Below, piece after piece: positions 33,781-42,467 of a DNA stretch of 64,000 nt. How positions within the stretch are numbered: the first letter of the stretch is position 1; every line of letters starts with the position of its first letter. Location: the NCBI RefSeq assembly GCF_027497495.1, contig NZ_CP114205.1, forward strand, positions 3,906,001-3,970,000, in the 5' to 3' direction. The position numbers were made by a program, and so were the translations under genes. The DNA comes from Streptomyces tubercidicus (lineage in GTDB: Bacteria > Actinomycetota > Actinomycetes > Streptomycetales > Streptomycetaceae). A model generated the notes under the pieces. It saw nothing but the letters and a program-made list of their open reading frames with translations. It did no database searches and had not been told where the DNA came from.

Positions 33781-34707
33781 TCACAGGCCGGCCTTTCGGT
33801 AGCGGCGCATCAGGAGGGCGTAGCAGCCGACGATGACGGCCAGCGTCACGAGGAGGTAGACGAAACCGGCGCCGGTGGTCGGGGCCAGCTTGTTGGGGAA
33901 GGAGCTGCTGCCGCCGAGGAAGGTCGACTGCACCCCGTCGATCAGCGTGATGGGGGAGAACAGCCCCAGCCAGCCGACGGCGGACTCATTGCCCTGGACG
34001 AAGGCGATGTTCTGGACCGCGCTGACCGCGCCGTACGGAATGGTGAGGACGGCGATCACGGCGGCGACACCGAAGCCGCGGCGCGGGGTGGCCGCGGAGA
34101 CGACCAGCCCGATCCCGGCGAACAGCAGCGAGAGCAGCGCCACGGCGACCAGTCCCTGCGCCAGGCCCTTGGTCTGGTCCAGGAAGTCCAACTTCGCCAG
34201 CAGCGCCCCGGCGTAGAGGATCAGCAGCGGTATACCGGTGAGGATGAACAGAGCCGCGGCCATGGCCGCGAACTTCGAGGCCACGTAGTCGACCCGCTCG
34301 ATGGGCCGGGAGAAATACAGCGGGATGGACTTGAACCGCAGATCGCGGGAGACCGACTGCGGCGCCTGGGCGGCCAGATAGAGGCCGATGACGGCCTGGA
34401 GGTAGACGGCGTAGCGGGAGTAGCCGACCGGGAGGGCGCCGGCCTTGGTGACCACCGCCACCGCCACCATGATCGCGGCGGGCAGGCACATCGCGACGAG
34501 GAGCAGCGCCGGCAGCACCTTGCTCTTGGCCGAACGGCCCAGGCCGTAGGAGCCGCGCAGGCTCTGCGAGAAGAGCGACCGGCGGGCGTAGGCGCGGCCC
34601 AGCCGGGGGCCGTCGTAGTGGCGGTAGCCGATGTTGTGGATATAGGCGTCGCCCGGCGCGCCGGAGGGGGACGCCGGCTGCGCGGACGTCATGGGCTCAG
34701 GCGACAT
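33781..34707 (-). CDS. ABC-2 type transporter permease
   Basis: 308 residues. A 50-residue cytoplasmic N-terminus contains DAYIHNIGYRHYDGPRLGRA, typical of this subfamily. Six hydrophobic segments follow (about 70-90, 105-125, 145-170, 185-205, 213-230 and 275-295), with the loop RDLRFKSIPLYFSRPIERVD. The start ATG overlaps the upstream ATPase gene by 11 bases and has GGAGG eight bases before it; a second ATG five codons on would not overlap but has no ribosome-binding site. It pairs with the ATPase encoded at 34697-35752. Confidence 0.88.
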   Translation of the reverse strand: MSPEPMTSAQPASPSGAPGDAYIHNIGYRHYDGPRLGRAYARRSLFSQSLRGSYGLGRSAKSKVLPALLLVAMCLPAAIMVAVAVVTKAGALPVGYSRYAVYLQAVIGLYLAAQAPQSVSRDLRFKSIPLYFSRPIERVDYVASKFAAMAAALFILTGIPLLILYAGALLAKLDFLDQTKGLAQGLVAVALLSLLFAGIGLVVSAATPRRGFGVAAVIAVLTIPYGAVSAVQNIAFVQGNESAVGWLGLFSPITLIDGVQSTFLGGSSSFPNKLAPTTGAGFVYLLVTLAVIVGCYALLMRRYRKAGL

Positions 34708-35752
34708 CGTGGGCGCCTCCGTCCTGGGTGGCATACGGGGCGCCCGGGGCGCCTGCGGTGGCGGGGGCGGCCTGCGCCGCGTCCGCGTCGCTGAAGACCT
34801 CGGCGATCTGGTGGCGGCGCTGTTCCATCCGGACCAGGCCGAGGCCGAGCCCGGCGACGGTGTCCCGCACCAGGTCGTACGTCGCCTCGCCGGCCGCCTC
34901 GACATACAGGAGGTGGCCGGAGGCGGCGAGGCCCTCGGAACCGGCGGCGCGGGTGGTCACCGCGGCCCCGGCCGCGGCCAGTGCCGCACGCAGCGCCTCG
35001 GTGCCGTCGGGATGCGCGTCGGTGTCCGTGACCTCCACCGCCAGCGAGGTCGTGACCTGCGTGAACTCATCGGTGGAGGAGGACCGCAGCAGTGTGCCGC
35101 CGTCGATGACGACGACATGGTCACAGGTGCGCTCCAGTTCACCGAGGAGGTGGGAGGTCACCAGGACGGAGATCCCGAAGTCGCTGTGGACGCGCCGGAT
35201 CAGGCCGAGCATCTCGTCCCGCCCGGCCGGGTCGAGGCCGTTGGTGGGCTCGTCGAGGAACACCAGCTGCGGGTCATGGACCAGCGCCTGGGCCAGCTTC
35301 ACCCGCTGCTTCATACCGGTCGAGTAGCCGCCGATGGGGCGGTAGCGCTCCTCGTAGAGGCCGACATGGCGCAGGGTGTCAGCGGTGCGCTCGCGGGCGG
35401 CGGTCGGCGGCAGCCCCGACATCCGGGCCATGTGCACCACGAACTCGGTGGCCGAGACGTCCGGCGGCAGACAGTCGTGCTCGGGCATATAGCCGACCCG
35501 CTCACGGATGGCGGCGCCGTCCGTGGTCACGTCCAGGCCGAGGACATGCGCGGTCCCCTCGGTCGCCGGGGCCAGCCCGAGAAGGATCTTGATCAGGGTG
35601 GACTTTCCGGCACCGTTGGCACCCACCAGGCCCGTTACGCCGGGGGCGATGTCAACGGAGAGCCGGTCCAAGGCGGTCACCCGCGGGTACCGCTTGCTCA
35701 GGCTTTCGGTCACGATCACAGTCACGTCATCGACGGTAGTGGCCTCCGCCAT
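34697..35752 (-). CDS. ABC transporter ATP-binding protein
   Basis: 351 residues. Walker A is LVGANGAGKSTLIKILL, the signature is YSTGMKQRVKLAQALVHDP, Walker B is LVFLDEPTNGLDPAG, and the His loop is VLVTSHLLGELERT. The C-terminal region (about 225-330) is an accessory domain, and the last 25 residues are Ala/Pro-rich. It leads the leftward cluster of two ATPase-permease pairs. Both pairs look like paralogues from a duplication, and probably export the same kind of substrate or form a mixed complex. A start at residue 11 of the longest reading (MAEATTVDD) is used. Confidence 0.91.
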   Translation of the reverse strand: MAEATTVDDVTVIVTESLSKRYPRVTALDRLSVDIAPGVTGLVGANGAGKSTLIKILLGLAPATEGTAHVLGLDVTTDGAAIRERVGYMPEHDCLPPDVSATEFVVHMARMSGLPPTAARERTADTLRHVGLYEERYRPIGGYSTGMKQRVKLAQALVHDPQLVFLDEPTNGLDPAGRDEMLGLIRRVHSDFGISVLVTSHLLGELERTCDHVVVIDGGTLLRSSSTDEFTQVTTSLAVEVTDTDAHPDGTEALRAALAAAGAAVTTRAAGSEGLAASGHLLYVEAAGEATYDLVRDTVAGLGLGLVRMEQRRHQIAEVFSDADAAQAAPATAGAPGAPYATQDGGAHDVA

Positions 35753-35956
35753 ACCGGTCGTCAACCCAAACGATGGGATGCGCATCCCCCTCGGGTATTA
35801 CGTGCCCGTAGGGGTCTCATGCTGGGAGCGCGCCCGGGGTAAGGGTGGCGGTGCGGGTGCGGGCCTCTTGACGCAACCGCTGACCATTGTCACATTCATC
35901 GGTGTCAAGTTACGGGCACGTACCGCGATGGACGTCTCACGGACGGACGGTTGGCG

Positions 35957-36823
35957 ATGGCCTCAGTCACCTCAGCGACCTCACCGGGAGCCGGCGAACT
36001 CACCGCCGGGCTAAGGGGGTTCAGAGAGGTCCAGCGGCTCGCCTATGACTGCGCGGAGGCGGTGGCCGCCCAGCTCAAGCCCGGGGTGACCGAGCGGGCG
36101 GCGGCGCGGATGCAGCGCGAGTGGCTGCGCGAGCGCGGTGTGCGGGACTGGTTCCATCTGCCCTTCGCCTGGTTCGGCGACCGCACCGCCTTCGTCAACT
36201 TCCGGGTGCCGCCGCAGTTCTTCCCCACCCACCGTGAGCTGGAGCCGGGGATGGCCTTCATCCTCGACATGGCCCCCGTACACAACGGCTACACGGCCGA
36301 TATCGGCTACTCCGGCTGCCTCGGCCTCAACCCCGTGCAGGACCGGCTGCTCGCCGGCCTCGAAGCGCACCGCGATCTGATCCTGCGCGAGGTGCGCGAA
36401 CGGCGCCCGCTGCGGGAGATCTACGAGGACGTCGACCGGCTGATGGTGCGGCAGGGCTATGCCAACCGCCACCGCGCCTACCCCTTCGGCGTCATCGCGC
36501 ACAAGATCGACCGGGTCCGGCGGCGCCGCTGGTCCCCCACTCTCTTCGGGTTCGGCACCCAGGCCCTCAGGGGCCTGGCCTCCGACGCACTGCACGGCCA
36601 CCGCGACGGCTGGTCCCCGCTGTGGAGCCCGTACAGCTTCTCCGACCACCCACCGCGGCCGGGACTGTGGGCGGTCGAACCCCACCTCGGCTTCCGGGGC
36701 ACGGGCGCGAAGTTCGAGGAGATCTTGGTCGTCACCGACTCCAAGGACCCGCAGGAAAGCGCTTTTTGGCTGGACGACGATCTGCCGCATGTGCGGCGCC
36801 GGCAGGAGGAGAGGGCCGCATGA
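35957..36823 (+). CDS. M24 metallopeptidase-fold protein
   Basis: 288 residues with the pita-bread fold of the C-terminal domain of aminopeptidase P / methionine aminopeptidase, without an N-terminal domain. All five metal ligands can be placed: Asp104 (AFILDMAPV), Asp115 (YTADIGYSG), His182 (GVIAHKIDR), Glu241 (AVEPHLG) and Glu255 (KFEEILVVT). The spacing between His182 and Glu241 is enlarged by a loop rich in Arg/Trp/Ser (RRRRWSPTLFGFGTQALRG). Activity is plausible but the substrate is unknown. The stop overlaps the next ATG (ATGA), so it is translationally coupled to the hydrolase/SDR fusion. Confidence 0.8.
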   Translation: MASVTSATSPGAGELTAGLRGFREVQRLAYDCAEAVAAQLKPGVTERAAARMQREWLRERGVRDWFHLPFAWFGDRTAFVNFRVPPQFFPTHRELEPGMAFILDMAPVHNGYTADIGYSGCLGLNPVQDRLLAGLEAHRDLILREVRERRPLREIYEDVDRLMVRQGYANRHRAYPFGVIAHKIDRVRRRRWSPTLFGFGTQALRGLASDALHGHRDGWSPLWSPYSFSDHPPRPGLWAVEPHLGFRGTGAKFEEILVVTDSKDPQESAFWLDDDLPHVRRRQEERAA

Positions 36824-38805
36824 GCCGCATGAACTCGGGACGTGGAGCGGGACGGGGACGTGGATGGGGATGGGTGATGGGGAGCGGACGCGGGATGGGA
36901 AACGGACGGGGTTCGGGTCGGGGGCAGTGGGCTGGGGCCGGGGCGGGCTCCGGCGCCGGGTCCGGGGCTGCGGCTGAGACCGGAGCCGGGGCCGGGGGCG
37001 GATCCGGGGCCGGGGGCGGATCCGGGGCTGAGGCCGGGGCCGTTGCGGGGCTCGACGGGGCTCGGGAGCGCCGGGTGCGGTCCGGTGACGTCGAGCTGTG
37101 CGTTGCCGAGCTGGGCGATCCGGCACAGCCCACGGTGCTGCTGGTGCACGGCTACCCGGACAGCAAGGAGGTGTGGTCCGAGGTCGCCCGCGGTCTGGCC
37201 GACCGGTTCCATGTGGTGCTGTACGACGTCCGGGGCTGCGGCCGGTCCACCGCCCCGCAACCACTGCGGGGCGGCTTCACCCTGGAGAAGCTGACGGACG
37301 ACTTCCTGGCCGTCGCCGACGCCATCAGCCCCGACCGCCCGGTCCATCTGGTCGGTCATGACTGGGGCTCGGTGCAGGGCTGGGAGTTCGCCACGGTGCG
37401 GCGTACGGAGGGCCGGATCGCCTCCTTCACCTCCATGTCGGGCCCGTCCCTGGACCACTTCGGCCACTGGATCAAGAAGCGGACGGCACGCCCCACCCCC
37501 CGGCGCGCCGCTCAGCTCCTCAACCAGAGCGCCAAGTCCTGGTACATCTACCTGCTGCACACCCCCGTGCTGCCCGAGCTGGCGTGGCAGGGACCGCTGG
37601 GCAAGCGCTGGCCGAAGCTCCTGCAGCGGGTGGAGAAGCTGCCGGGTGGTGCCTACCCGACCGCTTCGCTGCCGACCGACGCGGCCCATGGCGCCTGGCT
37701 CTACCGCGACAATGTGCTCCCCCGGCTCCGCCGCCCGCGCACCGACGCCTATGCGCACTGCCCGGTCCAGCTCATCACCCCCACCGGCGACGCCTTCCTC
37801 TCACCACGGCTGTACGACGACCTGGAGCAGTGGGCGCCGCAGCTGGTACGCCGCACCCTCCCGGCCAAGCACTGGGTGCCACGTACCCGCCCCGACCAAC
37901 TCGTCTCCTGGATCGGCGAGTTCATCACCGCCAAGGAGGAGGGCGATCCGGCGCGGCAGGTCGTGGCGTCCGGGGCATACGCCGACCGGTTCGGCGGGCA
38001 GCTGGTGCTGGTGACCGGCGCGGCCGGCGGCATCGGCCGGGCGACGGCGTTCGCCTTCGCGGAGGCCGGTGCGCGGATCATCGTGGTCGACCGGGACGCC
38101 GAGGGCGCGGCACGGACCGCCGATATGTCCCGGCTGATCGGCGCACCACAGGCCTGGGCGGAGGTCGTCGATGTCGCGGACGAGACGGCGATGGAGAAGC
38201 TGGCCGACACGGTCCATGCGGAGTACGGCACCGTCGATGTGCTGGTGAACAACGCCGGCATCGGCCTGTCCGGCTCCTTTCTCCAGACCGGCACCGAGGA
38301 CTGGAAGAAGGTCCTGGACGTCAACCTGTGGGGCGTCATCCACGGCTGCCGGATCTTCGGCAAGCGGATGGCGGACCGCGGCCAGGGCGGCCATATCGTC
38401 AACATCGCCTCGGCCGCGGCCTTCCAGCCGTCGAAGGTGCTGCCCGCATACAGCGCGTCCAAGGCGGCCGTCCTGATGCTCAGCGAGTGTCTGCGCGCCG
38501 AACTGGCTGGTCAGGGCATCGGCGTCTCGGCCGTCTGCCCCGGGCTGGTCAACACCGGTATCACCGCCACCGCCCGCTTCACCGGCGTCTCGGCGGACGA
38601 GGAGAAGCGCCGCCAGACCAAAGCCGCGCGGATGTACCGGCTGCGCAACTACCCGCCGGAGAAGGTCGCCGACGCCATCCTGCGTGCGGTGGCCCGCAAC
38701 CAGGCGGTGGTACCGGTCACCCCCGAAGCCCGCGCCGCCCACCTCCTGTCCCGCTTCGCCCCACGCGCCCTCCGCGCCCTCGCCCGCTTCGAGCCACGGC
38801 TGTAG
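36820..38805 (+). CDS. alpha/beta-hydrolase - SDR oxidoreductase fusion
   Basis: 661 residues. The first 85 are low complexity Gly/Ser/Ala/Arg (runs of GAGSGAGSG and GAGGGSGAGGG). An alpha/beta-hydrolase follows at about 90-385: LLVHGYPDSKEVW, nucleophile motif VGHDWGS (Asp181, epoxide-hydrolase style), acid-loop TPTGDAFLSPRLY and catalytic His in AKHWVPRT. The SDR domain starts at about 395: VTGAAGGIG, NNAG at about 477, NIASAAAF, and YSASK (Tyr544, Lys548). So one chain could hydrolyse an epoxide or ester and oxidise the product. The ATG overlaps the M24 stop. Hydrolase and SDR modules are both complete. Confidence 0.87.
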   Translation: MSRMNSGRGAGRGRGWGWVMGSGRGMGNGRGSGRGQWAGAGAGSGAGSGAAAETGAGAGGGSGAGGGSGAEAGAVAGLDGARERRVRSGDVELCVAELGDPAQPTVLLVHGYPDSKEVWSEVARGLADRFHVVLYDVRGCGRSTAPQPLRGGFTLEKLTDDFLAVADAISPDRPVHLVGHDWGSVQGWEFATVRRTEGRIASFTSMSGPSLDHFGHWIKKRTARPTPRRAAQLLNQSAKSWYIYLLHTPVLPELAWQGPLGKRWPKLLQRVEKLPGGAYPTASLPTDAAHGAWLYRDNVLPRLRRPRTDAYAHCPVQLITPTGDAFLSPRLYDDLEQWAPQLVRRTLPAKHWVPRTRPDQLVSWIGEFITAKEEGDPARQVVASGAYADRFGGQLVLVTGAAGGIGRATAFAFAEAGARIIVVDRDAEGAARTADMSRLIGAPQAWAEVVDVADETAMEKLADTVHAEYGTVDVLVNNAGIGLSGSFLQTGTEDWKKVLDVNLWGVIHGCRIFGKRMADRGQGGHIVNIASAAAFQPSKVLPAYSASKAAVLMLSECLRAELAGQGIGVSAVCPGLVNTGITATARFTGVSADEEKRRQTKAARMYRLRNYPPEKVADAILRAVARNQAVVPVTPEARAAHLLSRFAPRALRALARFEPRL

Positions 38806-38808
38806 GGG

Positions 38809-38873
38809 GCGGGGGAAGGAGGGGAGAGAGGGGAGGGAGGGGAGAGAGGGGAGGGAGGGGAGGCTTGGATGCA
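38809..38873. repeat. purine-rich GGGGAGAGAGGGGAGGGA repeats
   Basis: Immediately after the fusion gene there are repeated 18-base units of G and A only, with many runs of four G on the top strand. It may form G-quadruplex or triplex structures and might serve as a terminator. No gene is seen between 38806 and 39038. Confidence 0.55.
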
Positions 38874-39038
38874 GCGAACTCGCGGTAGCCAGGGCGGCCG
38901 TACCATCCCCCGCAGGAAGGGTCGCCGCGCGCGGCCGTCGTCTGCTCGGCGTCTGCCCCGGCCGCACCGGGCCGGGGCGGGTGCGGTGGGCCACCCGGCC
39001 GTCTCGTGGCGCGCGGCAATCTCGTAAGGAGCACCGCA

Positions 39039-40205
39039 GTGAACGAGCAGCCGCCAACGGCCGAGTCCCGCACCACCGAGTCCCGCGCCGCCGAGCGCCG
39101 CACCACCGAGTACCGCATCGAGGATCTGGCTCACCTCAGCGGCGCCACGGTGCGCACGATCCGCGCCTATCAGGACCGTGGACTGCTCCCCCGCCCGGAG
39201 CGCCGCGGCCGGGCCAATGTCTACGGCGATGCCCATCTGGCCCGGCTGCGCCAGATCGCCGATCTACTGGACCGCGGCTACACCCTCGCCAGCATCAAGG
39301 ACCTCCTTGCCGCCTGGGACGCGGGCCGCGACCTCGGCGGGGTCCTGGGCCTGGTCGCCGAGATCGACGGGCCGTGGACCGATGAGGAGGCATCCCGCAT
39401 CAGTCGCACGGACCTGGACGCCGCCTTTGGTGGCAGCCCCGATGAGACAGTGCTCTCCGAGGCCGTCGAACTGGGCGTCCTGGAACGGATCCCGGGCCGG
39501 GACGACGAGTTCCTCGTCCCCAGCCCGCAGGAACTCGCCGTCGCCACCGAACTGCACTCCGCCGGTGTCCCCCTGACAGCGATCTACGGACATCTGCGGG
39601 AGGTGCGCGATCAGGTCGAGCACATCGCCGCCCGCTTCGTGGACTTCACCACCGCGCATGTCTTCCAGCAGTTCCTGGATCACCCGCCCACCGAGGCCGA
39701 GGCCGCGGAGGCCGCCGCCCTCATACGCCGGCTCCGCCCCCTGGCCCAGCAGACCATCGACGCCGAACTCGCCCGCGCCATGCGCACCCTGGCCACCCGC
39801 TCGCTGCGCCACCACCTCAGCGAGCCACTGCCGTCAGAGGCACGGAGACCCACCGGAAGCGTCGCGGAGGCCGGGGCAGCGACTGGAAGCGTCGCGGAGG
39901 CCGGGGCGGCAACCGGAAGCGTCACCAAGCCTCGGCCCGCTTCCCACCTGTCCCCTGCCCCGGTGCCCGCCCCCGGGCCGGTCGCGGACCCCCGTACCGC
40001 GGCCACCCCGGCGGCTCTCCCGGAGTCGGTACTGCTCCCCGCCGAGGCAGTGCAGGCCGTGCGGGAGCTGGTCGGCGCGGACAACACGGCCGCCTTTATC
40101 GCCGCCGCCGCACGCCGGGAGGTACAGGCCCGCACGATGGACGCCCTGGTGGCGGGCGGTAGCAGTCGCGCCGACGGTCTCGGCACCCGGGACCGCAGGT
40201 ACTGA
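39039..40205 (+). CDS. MerR family transcriptional regulator
   Basis: 388 residues from GTG, preceded by AAGGAG at seven bases. After an Arg/Glu/Thr-rich lead made of short repeats (ESRTTESRAAERRTTEYR), the MerR domain is RIEDLAHLSGATVRTIRAYQ then DRGLLPRPERRGRANVY. A long helical region follows (about 80-270). The C-terminus has 11-residue direct repeats of T-G-S-V-A-E-A-G-A-A (three copies, nearly identical in DNA) and Pro-rich segments, then a helix ending LVGADNTAAFIAAAARREVQ. It lies next to the hydrolase/SDR fusion and may control it. Confidence 0.85.
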   Translation: MNEQPPTAESRTTESRAAERRTTEYRIEDLAHLSGATVRTIRAYQDRGLLPRPERRGRANVYGDAHLARLRQIADLLDRGYTLASIKDLLAAWDAGRDLGGVLGLVAEIDGPWTDEEASRISRTDLDAAFGGSPDETVLSEAVELGVLERIPGRDDEFLVPSPQELAVATELHSAGVPLTAIYGHLREVRDQVEHIAARFVDFTTAHVFQQFLDHPPTEAEAAEAAALIRRLRPLAQQTIDAELARAMRTLATRSLRHHLSEPLPSEARRPTGSVAEAGAATGSVAEAGAATGSVTKPRPASHLSPAPVPAPGPVADPRTAATPAALPESVLLPAEAVQAVRELVGADNTAAFIAAAARREVQARTMDALVAGGSSRADGLGTRDRRY

Positions 40206-40397
40206 CTCCGACACCGCCCGCCCGGTCTGCGGCGCAAGCCCGGCCACCGGCCCGTACCAGCCCGTGCCGGCCCGGCCCTTCCAGGCAGAGCCCGCCCCAG
40301 CCCCACCCCCACGCACTCTTCAGTTATCAAGGATCAGGCAGTCCGCGACCCCCTGTCGCGCCCTCGCCCCCGTGAAGCACCCCACCAGCACCCCGCA

Positions 40398-41747
40398 TCA
40401 ACGCACCGGATCCGGCAGCCAGTTGCCATGGAATCCGTAAGGCACACGCTGTGGGAGATGCACCGTGGCGACCGGGTCGGCGGATATGTCCTCCGAGTTG
40501 AGTACGACGAGATCGCTGGTGTCGGTGGAGGCGTCGTAGACATAGGTGATCAGCCAGCCCGGACCTCCCGGCCGGTCGTCCGCCGGGGCGAAGACCGCCT
40601 CGCCCGGAGTGCGCCCCGGGCCGAAGTCATGCCGGACGGCCACACCGGTCCGCAGGTCGTAGCGGAGCAGGGCGCCGGGTATCGGGCCGGTGCCCGGTAG
40701 CTCGCCGACCGTGGCATGGCCGAAGCGGGCCGGCTGCCCGGCGAGGCGGTCATCCACCCTGGGGAACTCACAGTCCTGGTCGTCGAGTTGCTCCTCGGCG
40801 ACCGTGCCCGTCACCAGGTCGATCGTCCAGCGCCAGAGGTGGCCCGGGGTGCTGTCGTCGAAGTCGGCATAGCGGGAGACATGGAGAACGATCCGCTGGT
40901 CACCGTCGTCGTGAGCGTTCAGGGCGTGGAAGACATAGCAGGGGTCGATGGGCAGCCAGCGGACCTCGCCATAGGGATCGTCGCGGCGCAGCACACCGAG
41001 CCGGGCGCCGTAATCCGGGTTCCAGCGATACGGCATACCGGGGCGGCTGCGGTCGAAGACGACCGGGAGGTCCATGAAGATCACATGGCCGGCGGTCAGA
41101 TGGAAGTCATGCATCATCGTGTGCCCCGGGACGTCGATGGGGCGGCTGATCACCAACTCCCCTGCGGCGTCGGCACGGTGGTAGGTCAGATAGGGCGGAG
41201 TGGGACCGCCGTATCCGAAGAAATGCAGTTCGCCCGTGCTGGGGCAGGTCTTGGGGTGGGCCGTCATGGCGGTGGTGAGCCGGCCGCCGAAGTCATGGGC
41301 GCCGATGGTCTCCAGCTCATGGCCGGGGCGGCAGTCGATCTCATAGGGGAACGACGACTCGACCAGGGCGAGGGTGCGTCCGGCGTGCCGGACGATATGG
41401 GTGTTGGCCACGCCTGCGGCCAGATTGCGGTGGCCCCGCTCGTCCACCGGACGCGCGCCGTCGGTGAAGGAGGCGGTGCGGACCCAGCGGTTGCGGTAGG
41501 AGACGGCACGGCCGCCCTCCAGGCGCAGGCCGTGAACCATGCCGTCGCCGAAGAACCAGTGGGGAGTGGCGGCATCCCGCGGGTTGGGGCCGTTGCGCAG
41601 GAACCAGCCGTTGAGTTCGGGTGGGATCGTGCCCGTGACCGGCAGGTCGTAGGCGGTCAGCTCGTCCGTCACCGGGGCGAAGTTGCCGGCCATGTGCGGT
41701 GCGGGGGCGTGGGATTCGGATGCGGTGGTCGGGGGTGTGACGGTCAT
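40398..41747 (-). CDS. carotenoid oxygenase (RPE65/CCD family)
   Basis: 449 residues. A seven-bladed propeller enzyme that cleaves carotenoid or stilbene double bonds with Fe(II) and O2. All four iron-binding His residues are present: His164 (MTAHPKT), His213 (TMMHDFH), His274 (YVFHALNAHD) and His440 (YGFHGNW). The N-terminal PPELNGWFLRNGPNP and HWFFGDGMVHGLRLEGG are family signatures. The start ATG overlaps the stop of the membrane protein gene (ATGA), so the two are one operon, divergent from padR. No carotenoid biosynthesis gene (crt) is in the window, so the substrate is open. Confidence 0.92.
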   Translation of the reverse strand: MTVTPPTTASESHAPAPHMAGNFAPVTDELTAYDLPVTGTIPPELNGWFLRNGPNPRDAATPHWFFGDGMVHGLRLEGGRAVSYRNRWVRTASFTDGARPVDERGHRNLAAGVANTHIVRHAGRTLALVESSFPYEIDCRPGHELETIGAHDFGGRLTTAMTAHPKTCPSTGELHFFGYGGPTPPYLTYHRADAAGELVISRPIDVPGHTMMHDFHLTAGHVIFMDLPVVFDRSRPGMPYRWNPDYGARLGVLRRDDPYGEVRWLPIDPCYVFHALNAHDDGDQRIVLHVSRYADFDDSTPGHLWRWTIDLVTGTVAEEQLDDQDCEFPRVDDRLAGQPARFGHATVGELPGTGPIPGALLRYDLRTGVAVRHDFGPGRTPGEAVFAPADDRPGGPGWLITYVYDASTDTSDLVVLNSEDISADPVATVHLPQRVPYGFHGNWLPDPVR

Positions 41748-42334
41748 GAGGCCAGGCCTCCTTGGATGTCGGCCCGCGCGCCGGAGGTCTCCATGAAGCG
41801 GGCACGGGCCCGCTCCGGATAGGCGGCGGTGAAGCGGGCGGGAAGGATGAATCCGGCGAGCTGAAGGATGATCGAGAAGGCCACGGGCCACCCGTAGGCG
41901 GAGACAACTGTCTGGGCGAGCGCGGTGAGGGTGAAGGACAGCGCCCACGCGGCCGTGAGCACGACGTTGATGCGGCGGAACAGCGGGGTGTGCCAGACCT
42001 CCGGCGGCGCCATCCGCCGCGCTATCCCCATCGTGAAGGGCCGCCGCACCGCGATGGACACCCAGGCGACCAGCGCCAGCCAGCCCATCGACAGGGCGCT
42101 GCCGTACATCCTGAGACCACTGTCGGGGCGGGCGAAGGCCAGCGCACCGAGAGCCGCGAAGAACACGATCGTGCCGTACTCCAGCAGGCGCAGATCGAGC
42201 GAGAGGCCCGCGGCGCGGTCGGCGATCAGCAGCGCGACGGCCGCCGCCAGACCGGCGAGCGCACCCCACTGCCAGCCGGCCGAGGACACCCCCGCAAAGA
42301 CCAGCCACGGGATGAAGCCCCGCAGATAGTTCAT
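41744..42334 (-). CDS. membrane protein coupled to the carotenoid oxygenase
   Basis: 196 residues with about five to six hydrophobic helices spread over residues 3-165 (YLRGFIPWLVFAGVSSAGW, ALAGLAAAVALLIADRAAGL, YGTIVFFAALGALAFA, MGWLALVAWVSIAV, INVVLTAAWALSFTLTALAQ, WPVAFSIILQLAGFILPARF). Charged loops include RRPFTMGIARRMAPPEVW. It is the first gene of the operon with the oxygenase, and the start MNYLRG was chosen over a longer reading that would cover the operator. I do not recognise the family firmly; it is weakly like YciB/septation-type membrane proteins. Its coupling suggests a role with a lipophilic substrate. Confidence 0.78.
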   Translation of the reverse strand: MNYLRGFIPWLVFAGVSSAGWQWGALAGLAAAVALLIADRAAGLSLDLRLLEYGTIVFFAALGALAFARPDSGLRMYGSALSMGWLALVAWVSIAVRRPFTMGIARRMAPPEVWHTPLFRRINVVLTAAWALSFTLTALAQTVVSAYGWPVAFSIILQLAGFILPARFTAAYPERARARFMETSGARADIQGGLAS

Positions 42335-42402
42335 GACTCCCCCTCTTCGGACTCTTCGCTCGCGACCGTCGCTCGCTCGCCCGCGCTCACTCACATTCCA
42401 AC

Positions 42403-42460
42403 TTCGACATGTCGAACATAGAAGCTCCACCTTTGACATGTCAACAGTGGAAGGTAAAGT
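42403..42460. promoter_or_regulatory. divergent promoters with paired PadR-type operators
   Basis: Two perfect palindromes, TTCGACATGTCGAA (42403-42416) and TTGACATGTCAA (42433-42444), have centres 29 bases apart, near three helical turns. TTGACA in the second palindrome is a perfect -35 on either strand. Rightward it is 16 bases from TAAAGT (42455-42460), giving a start at or next to the padR ATG. Leftward the same palindrome gives TTGACA and an 18-base spacer to TATGTT for the oxygenase operon. Repressor binding would block both promoters at once. Confidence 0.72.
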
Positions 42461-42467
42461 GCAGGTC

